Positions 8,872 to 18,382 are shown, counted from the first letter of the stretch. The stretch: 64,000 nucleotides of DNA from Saprospiraceae bacterium (GCA_016715985.1 JADJXD010000001.1:4092001-4156000), one strand, 5' to 3'. Numbers and translations: made by a program. The notes: generated by a model from the sequence alone, not told the origin.

Positions 8872-9327
8872 ATGACAACTGATAAAATAGAATTAATTCC
8901 ATACGATGATCAACTAAGAGACCAGATTTTATACGTTTGGGAAGCATCTGTATTGGCATCACATCATTTTTTGAGCCAGGCTGATTTTGAGTCCATCAAA
9001 AAAATAGTTCAGACGATTGATTTTAATGCTTTTGAAGTATTCTGTCTGTTGAAGGATGCTGAAGTTTTGGGGTTTATCGGTGTCGCGGACCGAAAAGTGG
9101 AAATGCTTTTTTTGTCACCGGATTATTTCAGGTCCGGATATGGAAAAAGACTGATGCATTTTGCAATGAATGAATTATCCGCCGATAAAGTGGATGTGAA
9201 TGAACAAAATATCCATGCCGTCCAGTTTTACAGAAGTCTTGGATTTGAAACGTATGAAAGGAGTGAATTGGACGATCAGGGATATCACTACCCGATATTA
9301 AGAATGGCCTTGAATCAAAGTATTTAG
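8872..9327 (+). CDS. GNAT N-acetyltransferase, YjaB-like
   Basis: An acetyl-CoA-dependent acetyltransferase. The acetyl-CoA loop is in LFLSPDYFRSGYGKRLM, and the C-terminal block VNEQNIHAVQFYRSLGFETYERSELDDQGYHYP follows the pattern of E. coli YjaB (VNEQN, FY, GF, RSE-DD-G--YP). From the ATG at 8872 the protein is 151 residues, close to YjaB. An upstream ATG at 8821 would add 17 residues and overlap the zinc-ribbon gene, so it is less likely. The substrate is unknown; YjaB has been linked to protein-lysine acetylation. Confidence 0.85.
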   Translation: MTTDKIELIPYDDQLRDQILYVWEASVLASHHFLSQADFESIKKIVQTIDFNAFEVFCLLKDAEVLGFIGVADRKVEMLFLSPDYFRSGYGKRLMHFAMNELSADKVDVNEQNIHAVQFYRSLGFETYERSELDDQGYHYPILRMALNQSI

Positions 9328-9884
9328 CAAGTCATACTTTCATTGTAATTCATTTGAGGGCAAATAACATATTTCAATTTGCAGTAAATTATTTCAACTG
9401 GAAAAAAACTACACCATAATATTTACATTGAAAGTTTGAAAGGACGCAATTGGCCTTAAAGAATCAGCCGTTAAAAAATCGTGAAATAAAACCGTTAAAA
9501 ATTCAAAACTGTGTGAGCCAAAACGAAAATTTAACTAAAGCGCAAAATAGCGAAGTAGAGCAAAAGTATAAAAGAGCACAAAACATTAAGGCGAGCCCGT
9601 CTGCCTGCGGAGCCGGGCAGATTTTTTGAATTTAGGTTTTATGTAGTGATTTTAGGCTGAGGCTTTACAGCCTAGCCCGCCTTAGGCGGGTTGATTCTTT
9701 TGTATCAAGACAAAAGAATAAAAAGCTATGATTTGTACTACTTCAGCTATTTAATTTGACAAAATCACAGAATTCAAATGATGTTTTAATTATTTAAATT
9801 TTTGTAATTTTTAAACCAAACGATACATTCTTTAATTACTAAAAACTCCGAAATATTATTTTATTTTGCATCTAAATTTATCCA
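9328..9884. other. Non-coding spacer with GC-rich hairpins
   Basis: No credible gene is visible in these 557 bases. The left half is A-rich. From about 9590 it holds a run of GC-rich hairpins: a stem at 9600-9605/9616-9621 followed by six T (terminator-like), AGGCT-ttac-AGCCT at 9660-9673, and CCCGCC-tta-GGCGGG at 9676-9690. These resemble dispersed intergenic palindromes seen elsewhere in the window. Confidence 0.6.
9600..9627 (+). terminator. Terminator-like hairpin
   Basis: TCTGCC at 9600-9605 pairs with GGCAGA at 9616-9621 across a 10-base loop, followed directly by six T. It lies 270 bases after the acetyltransferase stop, so it may instead be part of the local palindromic repeat. Confidence 0.4.
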
Positions 9885-10781
9885 GTGAAATACAGACGAA
9901 ATCACGAAACAGCCGGAAAAGGATTGATGACTTTATACCGAATGGTAATAATCGTACTCGTATTAATCGGGAGCCTGGCATTAGCTTATCATTTTTTCTC
10001 TTCAAAAATACAAGATAGTTCTACCAATGCTCAATCGGCTGAAAACAATACAGATATCCGAACCTATCTTCCCACAGCTTCCGGTCAGATCATACATCAC
10101 ACTTATTATTCATTATCATATCTCGAGGAGTACGAACAGGCAGAATGGACGGCTTATCTGATGTCGAAAGAAATATTGCAAATGCCCAATGTGCCGAGAT
10201 CCAATTTTTTCTCTCCTGATTCAAAGGTCAAAACAGGTTCCGCTATCCATAGTGACTATACCGGCTCCGGATTTACAAGAGGCCATCTGGTTCCGGCCGG
10301 AGATATGTCTTTTGATAAAATTGCTATGGAAGAGTCATTTTTGATGAGCAATATGTCTCCGCAGGTGAAGGCATTCAATAATGGTATCTGGAAAGAACTG
10401 GAAGAAAACGTCAGGGACTGGACATTTAAAAAAGGCTCTCTTTACATAATATCCGGCCCTGTTTTGAATACGGGCATCAAACAAAAAATAGGTAAAAACA
10501 AAGTTTCGGTACCTTCTGCTTTTTTCAAAGTTTTGTTGCATTATTCCGAAAAGGAAAAAGAAGCCATCGCTTTTATCATACCCAACGAAAGATCTGAAAA
10601 ACCACTTCAGCATTACATGGTAAACATAGATAAAGTCGAAGAAATGACCGGGATTGATTTTTTTAACGACATGATCAATGATGCAGAAGAAGAAAAACTG
10701 GAATCAACATTTGATAAAACAAAATGGCCGGTCAGCGAAAAAAGATACCAACTCAGAATTTCAAAATGGAATCTGGAGTAA
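9885..10781 (+). CDS. Membrane-anchored DNA/RNA non-specific endonuclease (NUC family)
   Basis: A beta-beta-alpha-metal nuclease of the NucA/EndoG type. A single N-terminal hydrophobic segment (about residues 19-40) with no clear cleavage site suggests a signal anchor that places the enzyme in the periplasm. The catalytic motif reads TRGHLVPAGDM near residue 131, with Thr where DRGH is usual but with the catalytic His kept. The metal-ligand region NMSPQVKAFNNGIWKELE near residue 155 is intact. The start is a GTG at 9885; TATTTTG at 9863-9869 could be its -7 element. It probably degrades nucleic acid for nutrition or DNA clearance. Confidence 0.87.
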   Translation: MKYRRNHETAGKGLMTLYRMVIIVLVLIGSLALAYHFFSSKIQDSSTNAQSAENNTDIRTYLPTASGQIIHHTYYSLSYLEEYEQAEWTAYLMSKEILQMPNVPRSNFFSPDSKVKTGSAIHSDYTGSGFTRGHLVPAGDMSFDKIAMEESFLMSNMSPQVKAFNNGIWKELEENVRDWTFKKGSLYIISGPVLNTGIKQKIGKNKVSVPSAFFKVLLHYSEKEKEAIAFIIPNERSEKPLQHYMVNIDKVEEMTGIDFFNDMINDAEEEKLESTFDKTKWPVSEKRYQLRISKWNLE

Positions 10782-10811
10782 ATGAGTCGTTGAAAAAATA
10801 AAAGACCTGAA

Positions 10812-11168
10812 TTACAAATTCTGTCCGAAGGTCAACAGATTATTATCCGGATCCAATATAGAAAATTCTTTTTGCCCCCAAGGTTTGGTTTGTAAACTTC
10901 CGTTCGGATGGATATCTATTTTCCTTTCCAAAAAAGATTGAAATAACTGTTCAATATCATCCGTTCGGATATACACTTGTCCGTAGTTTTCAGCAGGATC
11001 AAGATCCTGATATCTGAAAAAGTGAATCTGAATGTTGTCCTTCTCCACCATCAGGTATTCATCAAAATCTGCACTGCCAAAAATCTGAAATTGCAATTTA
11101 TTGATATAAAAATCCAAGATAACAGATTTGTCACGCATAGGAAGTTTAGGATGTATTTCAGTGAGCAT
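10812..11168 (-). CDS. VOC superfamily (glyoxalase/bleomycin-resistance-like) protein
   Basis: A 118-residue single-module vicinal-oxygen-chelate protein. It shows the typical pattern: an N-terminal strand (LTEIHPKLPMRD), the helix with YINKLQFQIFG, the strand IQIHFFRYQDLDP, and the closing KEFSILDPDNNLLTFGQ, in which a conserved Glu/Asp and FxDPDxN turn appear. Length and layout match bleomycin-resistance-like dimers, but the substrate cannot be inferred. It converges with the nuclease gene, with only 30 bases between the stops. Confidence 0.8.
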   Translation of the reverse strand: MLTEIHPKLPMRDKSVILDFYINKLQFQIFGSADFDEYLMVEKDNIQIHFFRYQDLDPAENYGQVYIRTDDIEQLFQSFLERKIDIHPNGSLQTKPWGQKEFSILDPDNNLLTFGQNL

Positions 11169-11615
11169 CGATATATTTATTTGAAATCAAAGTTAATGGA
11201 TTAAATGTAATTCAATCTTGTTTTCGCTATTGTATTTAAAACAAAATGCACTATTAATAAAAAGGTATCGGCCTTTTAAAAAATATACGGATGCCAAACC
11301 TTAAGGTAGAATGCCAAAAAGCGTGGCCGTTCCGGTACGCGGAGCGATTTGGCGGAACTAGACTTTTCCTGCCCGCATCGGAGCAGGCGGGTTGTTTACT
11401 TTTTTTCTGCGATGTATTCCAAAGGAATATGCGTGGATATGAAAAAAAGTATAACTGAACGATCCTGAAAGGTGATGCATGAAAATGCATCAAGTAAAGG
11501 CACCCGACAGGGATGGGCAGGGCGGCTTGAGCGACAAAGCCCGACAGTCGAAGAAATTAATAATATTAAGACCTTAGCATTTTCATCGATTAAGGTAAAA
11601 ACTATAATCACTTCG
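11169..11615. other. Non-coding spacer with palindromic repeats
   Basis: No supported gene in these 447 bases. It holds a GC-rich 24-bp element at 11368-11391 that recurs, inverted with one mismatch, at 30489-30512, and further GC-rich blocks at 11320-11355 and 11505-11545. Short frames across it translate into low-quality peptides typical of intergenic repeats. Confidence 0.6.
11368..11391 (-). repeat. Dispersed 24-bp GC-rich palindromic repeat, copy 1
   Basis: Reverse complement of the element at 30489-30512 with a single mismatch. The ends CCTGCCCGC and GCAGGCGGG are partly self-complementary, so the unit can form a hairpin. Confidence 0.6.
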
Positions 11616-14600
11616 CTATTCCTGAAACTTTTCTTTCTCTACACTTGGCGGAATAAGGTAATAAAGAACCGGTGTCACTAATCTGCTCAGCATGGTCGAA
11701 CTGATCAACCCCCCAATAATCACAATTGCCAATGGGCTGATAAGCGGCGACCTTTCCAGAAATAAGGGAGTCAATCCACCTATGGCTGTCAAGGCTGTCA
11801 AAAGTATTGGCAAAAATCTGGTTTCAGCACCATCCATCACAGCTTCATACAGTCCGACTCCTTTAGCTCTTAATGCGTTCGTATAATCTACCATCAGAAT
11901 AGAATTTTTAATCTCTATTCCGGCTAAGGCGATAATACCTACCGTTGCCACAAAGGAAAGTGATTCTCCGGCAAAATACAATCCCAGCAATGCTCCCACC
12001 ATCCCAAGCGGTATGACACTTAGTACTATTAATGTTGATTTGAGCGTTCGAAACTCTAATATCAGGATTGCCAACAAGCCGAATACTGTCAGGATAATGA
12101 TGGTTCCTATCCCGCCGAATGATTCCTCTCTGGATTCCCGTTCGCCGGCAGCTTTCAGCCTGTATCCTTCCGGGAATTTAATTTCTGTATTCACTTTTTG
12201 AATGATTTCGTCGGTGAGTTTGTCTGTATTATAACCTGTCTCTACAAAACTGCTTACCAGACTATATCTCTCTTTGTTATAGTGTAAAATCAAAGGCGGT
12301 GCAGGAGAAAAACTTAATTTGGCGATACTTTTTAATGGAACCAATGCGCCACTTGCCGAACTGATATTTATTCGGTCAAATTGGTCAAAGGCATTTTCAG
12401 TATTTTGAGGAATACTGACCATCAAAGGCAATTCATCACTGTTTTCACTTCTTAAAATCGAAATTTCAAGTCCTGCTATAGCTAATCGGACTGTTTTGGC
12501 GATCTCGCCTGTGGTGATACCATAGAGTCCTGCCTTATCTCTGTCTATATCTATGCTGATATCGGTCGTCTTGTATTTCAAATCATTTTTTACATAAAGT
12601 GTTCCTTCTGTACTATTCATAATCTGTTCGACCCTTCCTCCTAATGCTTCAAGGGTATCCAGATTGCTGCCGATAATGCGCATTTCAATCGGTGCTGTGA
12701 CCGGAGGTCCTTGCTGAAATCTGCGTACTTCAATTCGGGCGCCCGCAAATCCCTGCAATTCATTTCTCAACTGATCTGAGAATTGCTGAATTTGCGGTAC
12801 TTTGGTTTTATCATCGAGATAGACCATAATCTGACCCACATTATCTGCGGTTTGTTTTTGAAATTCATTATAATAAATTCTGGGATTACCTTTGCCGGCA
12901 TTAGTGCCTGTTCTCAGAACATTTGGGTTTTTTAAAATCACCTGCTCAATTCTTCTTACAATTTTGTCTGTATGTTCCAGATTTGAACCAGGTTCTGTAT
13001 TGATTTCAACGACCACTATTGGTTTTTCTGATTGCGGAAACAGCGAGAAACCCAAAACCGGAACCAACATTAATGATCCGGCAAAAATCACTCCCGCCAG
13101 AACGAGTGTTTTGACAGGATGACTGATACACCACACTAATAATTTTTGGTAAGGCGTATTGATGTACTTTTTAAATCCCTGCAAAAAGTAATTCCCTTCA
13201 TTATGACTGTCTTTTTCATGTGCCTTTAGTAAAATGCTCGACAAAAATGGTATGATCGTAACCGAAACAAAAAACGAAGCCAAAACCGTCAGCATCACCG
13301 CCATCGGCAACGATCTGATAAAATCTCCTGAACCTTCCGGTAGATTGGCTAATGGCAAAAATGCCAGCAGTAAGGTAGCCGTACAACTGATAACAGCGAC
13401 CATGATATGATTGGTAGCTGAGATGGCAGCTTCTTTGGCAGAAATACCTTTACGCATGTATCTTTCAATATTCTCCACCACAACAATACTGTCATCCACC
13501 AATAATCCCAGAGCTACCACCATCCCGACGATACTGAGTTGATTGAGAGTGTATCCAAGCATATCCAGCAAAAATATACCGATACTTAAGGATAACGGAA
13601 TTGAGATCATCACCACAAATGACGCTCTGGTTCCCAATGGCAATAGAGTGAGCATAACTAATAATATTGCGATTGCAAAATCACGACCTAATCCCGAAAG
13701 TCTGTTTTTAACTCCTTTTTCCTGATCAAAAACATGCGCCATTTCTATATTGTCAGGAAGATTTTTTTCAAAATTATCCAAAATATCCTGCATCTGACTT
13801 CGAACATCAATGATATTCTTTTTGTCTTTCATAGCCGTTACAACCCAGATGGATCTTCGACCATTGTATCTGGCTATATGACTTTGGGACTCATCGTCAG
13901 GATAAACCTGAGCGATATCACTCAATCTGGTAATCTGACCTTCTTTGTTACTGTTGACAACCGTGTTTTTAATGTCTTCAAGGGCCTTGAATGACGAATT
14001 TGTTTTGATGTTGAATTTTCTCCTGCCGATATCTGTGTCTCCACCGGGTATGTTTATGTTATTGGCCTGAATCAGCCCGAGTACCTGATTAAGGCCCAGT
14101 CGCAGGGCAGCCATTTTGTCCAGGTTCAGTTCGATTTTTATCTGTTTTTCCGGAGCACCCTGAATTTCTACCCATTTTATATCGCGAATTCTTTCAAGGT
14201 CTTTTTCAAGTTTTTCAGCTTCTGTTTTTAATTCCTGCAAAGATGCTGATTCTGAAATTAATGCCGTCTGAAGTATAGCAACATCACTGCTCGCAGCACG
14301 TTGAATGTCGAGACTCAGTAATCCTTCCGGAAGATCCGATCGGATTTTGTTCACTTCCCGGATGACATCGTTGTTTTTCGCTTCCACATCTACTCCGAAG
14401 TTGAATTCTACCAACATGACCATCAACCCGTCTTTTATAGTTGAAGTTATTTTTTTGATGTCCGAAAGCTTATACATCTCTTCTTCGATAGGGTCAGTGA
14501 TCAGCTCTTCCATATCTGTCGGGGAAGTGCCAGGATAAACTGCAACGATTGTGAATATCGGCGCTCCGAATGGTGGGTCTTCACTACGCGGCATATTGAT

Positions 14601-14687
14601 AAGTGCATTCACTCCCAGCAATAACATAGCGACAAAAACGATCAGTGTAAATTGATAATTTTGGATAAAAAATTTATTAAAGTTCAT
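11616..14687 (-). CDS. RND-family efflux pump permease (HAE1/AcrB type)
   Basis: Inner-membrane proton-driven exporter of a tripartite pump, 1023 residues, the usual AcrB length. TM1 lies in the first 30 residues, followed by the large periplasmic loop beginning MPRSEDPPFGAPIFTIVAVYPGTSP, which is typical of the family. TM4 carries the proton-relay pair in GLLVDDSIVVVENIERY near residue 405. The C-terminal half repeats the layout, with GIEIKNSILMVDYTNALRAKG near residue 915. It is the last gene of the tetR-OMF-adaptor-permease operon, 22 bases after the adaptor. The substrate is unknown; drugs, detergents or metabolites are all possible, and no heavy-metal signature was noticed. Confidence 0.92.
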   Translation of the reverse strand: MNFNKFFIQNYQFTLIVFVAMLLLGVNALINMPRSEDPPFGAPIFTIVAVYPGTSPTDMEELITDPIEEEMYKLSDIKKITSTIKDGLMVMLVEFNFGVDVEAKNNDVIREVNKIRSDLPEGLLSLDIQRAASSDVAILQTALISESASLQELKTEAEKLEKDLERIRDIKWVEIQGAPEKQIKIELNLDKMAALRLGLNQVLGLIQANNINIPGGDTDIGRRKFNIKTNSSFKALEDIKNTVVNSNKEGQITRLSDIAQVYPDDESQSHIARYNGRRSIWVVTAMKDKKNIIDVRSQMQDILDNFEKNLPDNIEMAHVFDQEKGVKNRLSGLGRDFAIAILLVMLTLLPLGTRASFVVMISIPLSLSIGIFLLDMLGYTLNQLSIVGMVVALGLLVDDSIVVVENIERYMRKGISAKEAAISATNHIMVAVISCTATLLLAFLPLANLPEGSGDFIRSLPMAVMLTVLASFFVSVTIIPFLSSILLKAHEKDSHNEGNYFLQGFKKYINTPYQKLLVWCISHPVKTLVLAGVIFAGSLMLVPVLGFSLFPQSEKPIVVVEINTEPGSNLEHTDKIVRRIEQVILKNPNVLRTGTNAGKGNPRIYYNEFQKQTADNVGQIMVYLDDKTKVPQIQQFSDQLRNELQGFAGARIEVRRFQQGPPVTAPIEMRIIGSNLDTLEALGGRVEQIMNSTEGTLYVKNDLKYKTTDISIDIDRDKAGLYGITTGEIAKTVRLAIAGLEISILRSENSDELPLMVSIPQNTENAFDQFDRINISSASGALVPLKSIAKLSFSPAPPLILHYNKERYSLVSSFVETGYNTDKLTDEIIQKVNTEIKFPEGYRLKAAGERESREESFGGIGTIIILTVFGLLAILILEFRTLKSTLIVLSVIPLGMVGALLGLYFAGESLSFVATVGIIALAGIEIKNSILMVDYTNALRAKGVGLYEAVMDGAETRFLPILLTALTAIGGLTPLFLERSPLISPLAIVIIGGLISSTMLSRLVTPVLYYLIPPSVEKEKFQE

Positions 14688-14709
14688 GTTCTTCGATATT
14701 TAAATGTTA

Positions 14710-15759
14710 TTATTTATTGACTATCTGAACTCTATCTCCTTCTTCCAGATACACTGAACCGACTGTGACCACTTCTTTTATAAGGTCTAAGCCTGAAAGG
14801 ACACTTATTTTATCATTGTAAATATTGCCTGTTTGTATAGATATTTTTTTGGCATTTCCGTTTTCGATTGTGTAAACCCATGCTTTGTTTCCATTGGTTT
14901 TAACCAATGCTTCGATGGGAATTAATATTAAATTTTCTTTGTTGGATGGTTTTATAAAGACATTACAAAGCATGCCTGCTGCCATATCCGTTGGTTGGGT
15001 TTTGAGTTTTAAGGTGACGTCCATTCTTCCTGATCCGGCTCCTGCGACGGATGTTTTTTCTTTAATAACTGCCGGGTATTTTTTTCCTGGCCAAGCATCA
15101 AATTCGACTTCCGCTGTGTCGCCTGTTTTAAGTCTTGCCCAGTCCTTGTCTGTAAGTCCTGTTGTTATTTTCCAATCAGAACTTTGTGTACCTAAGATGG
15201 CAAATACCGGCATACCCGGTCCTGCAATTTCTCCGGTACGCATTATTTGTTTAACAACTCTTCCGTTTATCGGTGCTTTTACCTCACTGTAGGATCGGTT
15301 GAATCTGGCAATTTCTGCTGTGTTTTTTGCCATAACAAGTGCAGAAGTTATATTTTGTAATTGTTCCAGCGTGGCAACACTGTCTTTGTACAAATTATTG
15401 ACTCTATCAAAATCTCTTTGGGTTTTAATCAGTGATTCTTCGGCTTGACTTACCTGAGCGTCTATTTCGGTCAACACGAGTCTTGCAAGTAATTGTCCTT
15501 TACGAACAAAATCCCCTTCTTTCACATAAGTGGAAGCGATGATACCACCGGTTTTGAAGGAAGGCATTGCTTCGGATTCGCTTTTGACAACACCGGGAGC
15601 GGATATGATGTCCGACTCTTTGGATGATTCTACGGGAGCCAGCATAACGGATATCAATTGGGATGTCTGATTGACCGGCTGAATTTCAGGGGCACTTTGT
15701 TGTTTGCAGCTTATATATATTATCAAAGCCGGAACGATTAATAAGATTAATTTTTGCAT
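14710..15759 (-). CDS. RND efflux periplasmic adaptor (membrane fusion lipoprotein)
   Basis: Membrane-fusion protein linking the permease and the outer-membrane factor. The N terminus has a lipoprotein signal with lipobox YISC (Cys near residue 18). It then shows the split biotinyl-lipoyl domain (FKTGGIIASTYVKEGDFVRKGQLLARL, and later FNRSYSEVKAPINGRVV), an alpha-hairpin between them (residues about 100-150), a beta-barrel domain and a membrane-proximal domain. The length of 349 residues is normal for HlyD/AcrA-like adaptors. It sits between the outer-membrane factor and the permease on one transcript. Confidence 0.9.
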   Translation of the reverse strand: MQKLILLIVPALIIYISCKQQSAPEIQPVNQTSQLISVMLAPVESSKESDIISAPGVVKSESEAMPSFKTGGIIASTYVKEGDFVRKGQLLARLVLTEIDAQVSQAEESLIKTQRDFDRVNNLYKDSVATLEQLQNITSALVMAKNTAEIARFNRSYSEVKAPINGRVVKQIMRTGEIAGPGMPVFAILGTQSSDWKITTGLTDKDWARLKTGDTAEVEFDAWPGKKYPAVIKEKTSVAGAGSGRMDVTLKLKTQPTDMAAGMLCNVFIKPSNKENLILIPIEALVKTNGNKAWVYTIENGNAKKISIQTGNIYNDKISVLSGLDLIKEVVTVGSVYLEEGDRVQIVNK

Positions 15760-15796
15760 GTCTTATAATTGTGTAAATTGTTAAGAAAAGTTTTGA

Positions 15797-17131
15797 TTAT
15801 TGAATAGGGTAGGCAGCGGTTGCATAAATATACTCTGCCCACTTTTGCCACACCATATCTTTCAGGATACTGTACTCAAGTTCTGTTTGGGTCAGATTCT
15901 TGCTTGCATCGGTGATTTCCAGATAGTTTGCTGTTCCTTCTTTGTATCTCACCGACACATCTTTGTACAATTTTCTTGCATTTTCGAGAGTAGGTTTATA
16001 GTTTTCGTATTGTTTCAGAGATGAATTCAGTTGTGTAAGAGCCATTTTTTTCTGTAGTTGAAATTGATCTTCGGCGTATTGTTTTTGAGATTCCCGGGAT
16101 GTTATTTCAGCGTTTACCTGTTCTTTTCTTTTTTTATGACGACCCGAGTCAAACAGGTTTATTTCAAGATTCAATCCCATCAAAACATAAGGTGACCATC
16201 CAAAATCAAAATCCTGCGAACCCACATCCAGACCTAATCCCAATTTAGGTTGATAATACATATCTTCTTTTTTGAGAGCCAGTTGATTCATTTTGAGAGC
16301 CTGTTCCAATTGTAATATTTCTTCTCTTTTATCTTCAGTACTGGTCGACAGATCAGGCATTTCGTTGAGCATCTGTAATTTGGTAAAGTCTGATAATTCA
16401 TCTTTTCCGGTTAGGAATTTTAAGTAATCATGTGCGTTTTCCAGATTTCCGGATACCTCTGTTTTTTGTCTTTCCAATGCAGCCATCTCTGCTTTGATAC
16501 GATATGCAGCTGCCGGCACGGTAATGCCGTTTTTAAGCATTCGGTCCGTAATTTTTGCTGTTTCCATCAATAGTGTATCAGCATTTACGATAATTTGAAC
16601 CATCTTTTGAAGACTTTGATAGCGGATATATGCCTGCATTACTTCTTTAGAAAGAAATCGTTTGAAGGCTTTTATTTCTAATTGTTTAAGTGTTACCTGT
16701 TCCTTTTTTAATTCTTTGTTGATACTAAGTTCCGGGTAATAGATAGGCTGTTTTATGCTGAAACGACTATCATAAAAATTATTAGGCAGAAAATAGATTT
16801 CTTCATTTTGGATCATAGGAAAATTATTGCTCTGAGTCAGAATATTCAGAGCGTTATATGCCGGATTGACAAGGTCTCCGACCGGAAGTTCAATCAGACG
16901 ACCGCCACTTGCCAGCGTATATTGGGTCTGAAATGAAACCGTAGGTCCGTACATCCGTTTTGACTCAGAAAGTGCCAGTTCAGCCTGACGAAGCTCAAAA
17001 TTTTTTGATTTAAGTTGGGCGTTGTTATCCCAGGAAGAAATGATCAGCTGATCAAAATTTTGAGCATTTGCAAGTTGTGCCAAACATAGAGAAAGGGTAG
17101 TTAATTTCAGAATATTATAAATGACGTTCAT
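15797..17131 (-). CDS. TolC-family outer-membrane efflux protein
   Basis: The 444-residue outer-membrane factor of the same pump. A signal peptide ends near LANAQ (residue 24). The duplicated OEP layout is visible: long helices rich in Gln, Lys and Glu (residues about 165-240 and 325-400) and short strand segments such as RFSIKQPIYYPELSI and LGLNLEINLFDSGRHKKRKEQVNAEI. The C-terminal LEITDASKNLTQTELEYSILKDMVWQKWAEY is characteristic. It lies 33 bases after the TetR gene and 37 before the adaptor, so the operon order is regulator, outer-membrane factor, adaptor, permease. Confidence 0.9.
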   Translation of the reverse strand: MNVIYNILKLTTLSLCLAQLANAQNFDQLIISSWDNNAQLKSKNFELRQAELALSESKRMYGPTVSFQTQYTLASGGRLIELPVGDLVNPAYNALNILTQSNNFPMIQNEEIYFLPNNFYDSRFSIKQPIYYPELSINKELKKEQVTLKQLEIKAFKRFLSKEVMQAYIRYQSLQKMVQIIVNADTLLMETAKITDRMLKNGITVPAAAYRIKAEMAALERQKTEVSGNLENAHDYLKFLTGKDELSDFTKLQMLNEMPDLSTSTEDKREEILQLEQALKMNQLALKKEDMYYQPKLGLGLDVGSQDFDFGWSPYVLMGLNLEINLFDSGRHKKRKEQVNAEITSRESQKQYAEDQFQLQKKMALTQLNSSLKQYENYKPTLENARKLYKDVSVRYKEGTANYLEITDASKNLTQTELEYSILKDMVWQKWAEYIYATAAYPIQ

Positions 17132-17164
17132 ATAATATACAGTGTTTAGTAATGGATAAAAAAA

Positions 17165-17779
17165 TTATTTGGAAAATAAATGATGAATCGAATTGTCTAT
17201 CGTAGCAGTTATAAGTGCATTATGATTTCCTTTCTCCACGATTTCCAGCCTTTGAGAATGTGCCAGAGTCACCAAACCATGCACCGTACTCCAGAGCTGT
17301 AATGCCAGAATTCTGGGTTCAGAAGTGATATCTTTCCGTGATTTTGTCAATTCATCACAAGTTGCCACCAGATATTCAAAAAGGCCAATACCGTGTCCCC
17401 ATTCTGACTGACATCTTTCTATGTGATTCATTGGTTTTTGTGAATTGAACATCAGGTCATACCAATCAGGATTCTCCAAACCAAACCGTACATAACCATA
17501 TCCGATTTTTCGGATTTTTTCAACCGGATCTGTCTCTCCGAATGCATCTGCCAAAACTTTGCCCATCAGTTCAAAGCCCATTTCCATCAGTTCATAGATG
17601 ATTTCGTCTTTGTCCTGAAAATACAGATATATAGTGGCCGGACTGTATTCCACAGCTTTTGCTATTCTTCTGATCGATAATTTTTCAAATCCTTCTTTAT
17701 CTAATATTTCCTTGGCTTTTAAAAGTACAAGTTCCTTCAATTCTGTTCGCTCCCTTTCTTTTCTTTCTGTGATTCCCAT
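17165..17779 (-). CDS. TetR-family repressor of the RND efflux operon
   Basis: A 204-residue TetR regulator. The helix-turn-helix LSIRRIAKAVEYSPATIYLYFQDKDEIIYELM lies at about residues 35-66, and the C-terminal ligand domain, with DWYDLMFNSQKP, resembles the WHG type. The preferred start is the ATG at 17779 (MGITERKERER). A GTG at 17818 would begin upstream of the -7 box and inside the operator, so it is unlikely. As first gene of the pump operon, behind a promoter that contains a perfect inverted repeat, it most likely represses itself and the pump and is released by a pump substrate. Confidence 0.9.
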   Translation of the reverse strand: MGITERKERERTELKELVLLKAKEILDKEGFEKLSIRRIAKAVEYSPATIYLYFQDKDEIIYELMEMGFELMGKVLADAFGETDPVEKIRKIGYGYVRFGLENPDWYDLMFNSQKPMNHIERCQSEWGHGIGLFEYLVATCDELTKSRKDITSEPRILALQLWSTVHGLVTLAHSQRLEIVEKGNHNALITATIDNSIHHLFSK

Positions 17780-17802
17780 AATATTAATTTTAATTAACGC
17801 TG

Positions 17803-17832
17803 CAAATATAATGAACACTGTTCATATAACAA
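17803..17832 (-). promoter_or_regulatory. Promoter of the tetR-efflux operon
   Basis: Reading the minus strand, TTG (17832-17830) and TATATTTG (17810-17803) are separated by 19 bases, matching the Bacteroidota consensus. Transcription would start near 17796, about 17 bases before the tetR ATG. Confidence 0.75.
17811..17825. promoter_or_regulatory. Palindromic TetR operator between -33 and -7
   Basis: ATGAACA-C-TGTTCAT is an inverted repeat with 7-bp arms and a single central base. It fills most of the spacer between the two promoter elements, the classical place for a repressor that blocks RNA polymerase. Size and symmetry suit a TetR dimer. Confidence 0.7.
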
Positions 17833-17892
17833 ACGATGTTATTTATTTTTTATAAAATTTTAACATTTAGGGGTACTTTAGACCAGCTCAGC

Positions 17893-17982
17893 GGGCATGA
17901 GGCGAACATTAACAATAGCAGTAATGATTAAAATTTGCTTTTCGGATTAAAAATGAAACTTTTCGAAGCCTACGCCGAACGG
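17893..17982 (+). repeat. 90-bp direct repeat, copy 1
   Basis: Begins GGGCATGAGGCGAACATTAA and is matched over its full length, with scattered substitutions and no evident indel, by 18383-18472. Confidence 0.75.
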
Positions 17983-18104
17983 GGAAGTTTTTAGGCCAAA
18001 TAAACCCTTTGTTGTTGATATACCTTCAGGATGGGAAGCGCAGAAGGAACATCAACAACAACTGCTCTGAGCTGCTAAAAAATAGTGCCTGAGACAACCG
18101 ATCG

Positions 18105-18123
18105 TCGCAGTTTGCAACTGCGA
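18105..18123. repeat. Palindrome with 8-bp arms
   Basis: TCGCAGTT-TGC-AACTGCGA is a perfect inverted repeat that could form a hairpin on either strand. It has no T tract, so it is not a good terminator. Confidence 0.6.
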
Positions 18124-18382
18124 TGTGTCCATATTGACACAAGTTACAGGCTTCATGAAGTCTGATAAAATAGTAAAGAAAGTCCCGTATGGACGATATC
18201 TTTGTAGAAAATTATAATGGATCCAGTAATAGCGCCGTAGGTGCGGAACCATAGTTTTTGTTTCGCTCCGCTGGAGCTGAAAACATTTGGTCATATAGTG
18301 CTATAAAGATGTCTCTCCGCTGGAGCTGAGTAATAAAGTATCTGCCTTTTGGCTATATATATTCCTATTAGAATGCATCGCA

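Noticed and set aside
11254..11681. Open frames of 69-79 residues on both strands
   Set aside because: They overlap one another and cover a GC-rich repeat spacer; the peptides look like translated repeats.
17780..17818. Upstream GTG start for the TetR gene
   Set aside because: The extension would begin inside the operator and upstream of the predicted transcription start.
18052..18294. 80-residue minus-strand open frame
   Set aside because: It translates the local palindromes and repeats, has a biased composition and no family resemblance.
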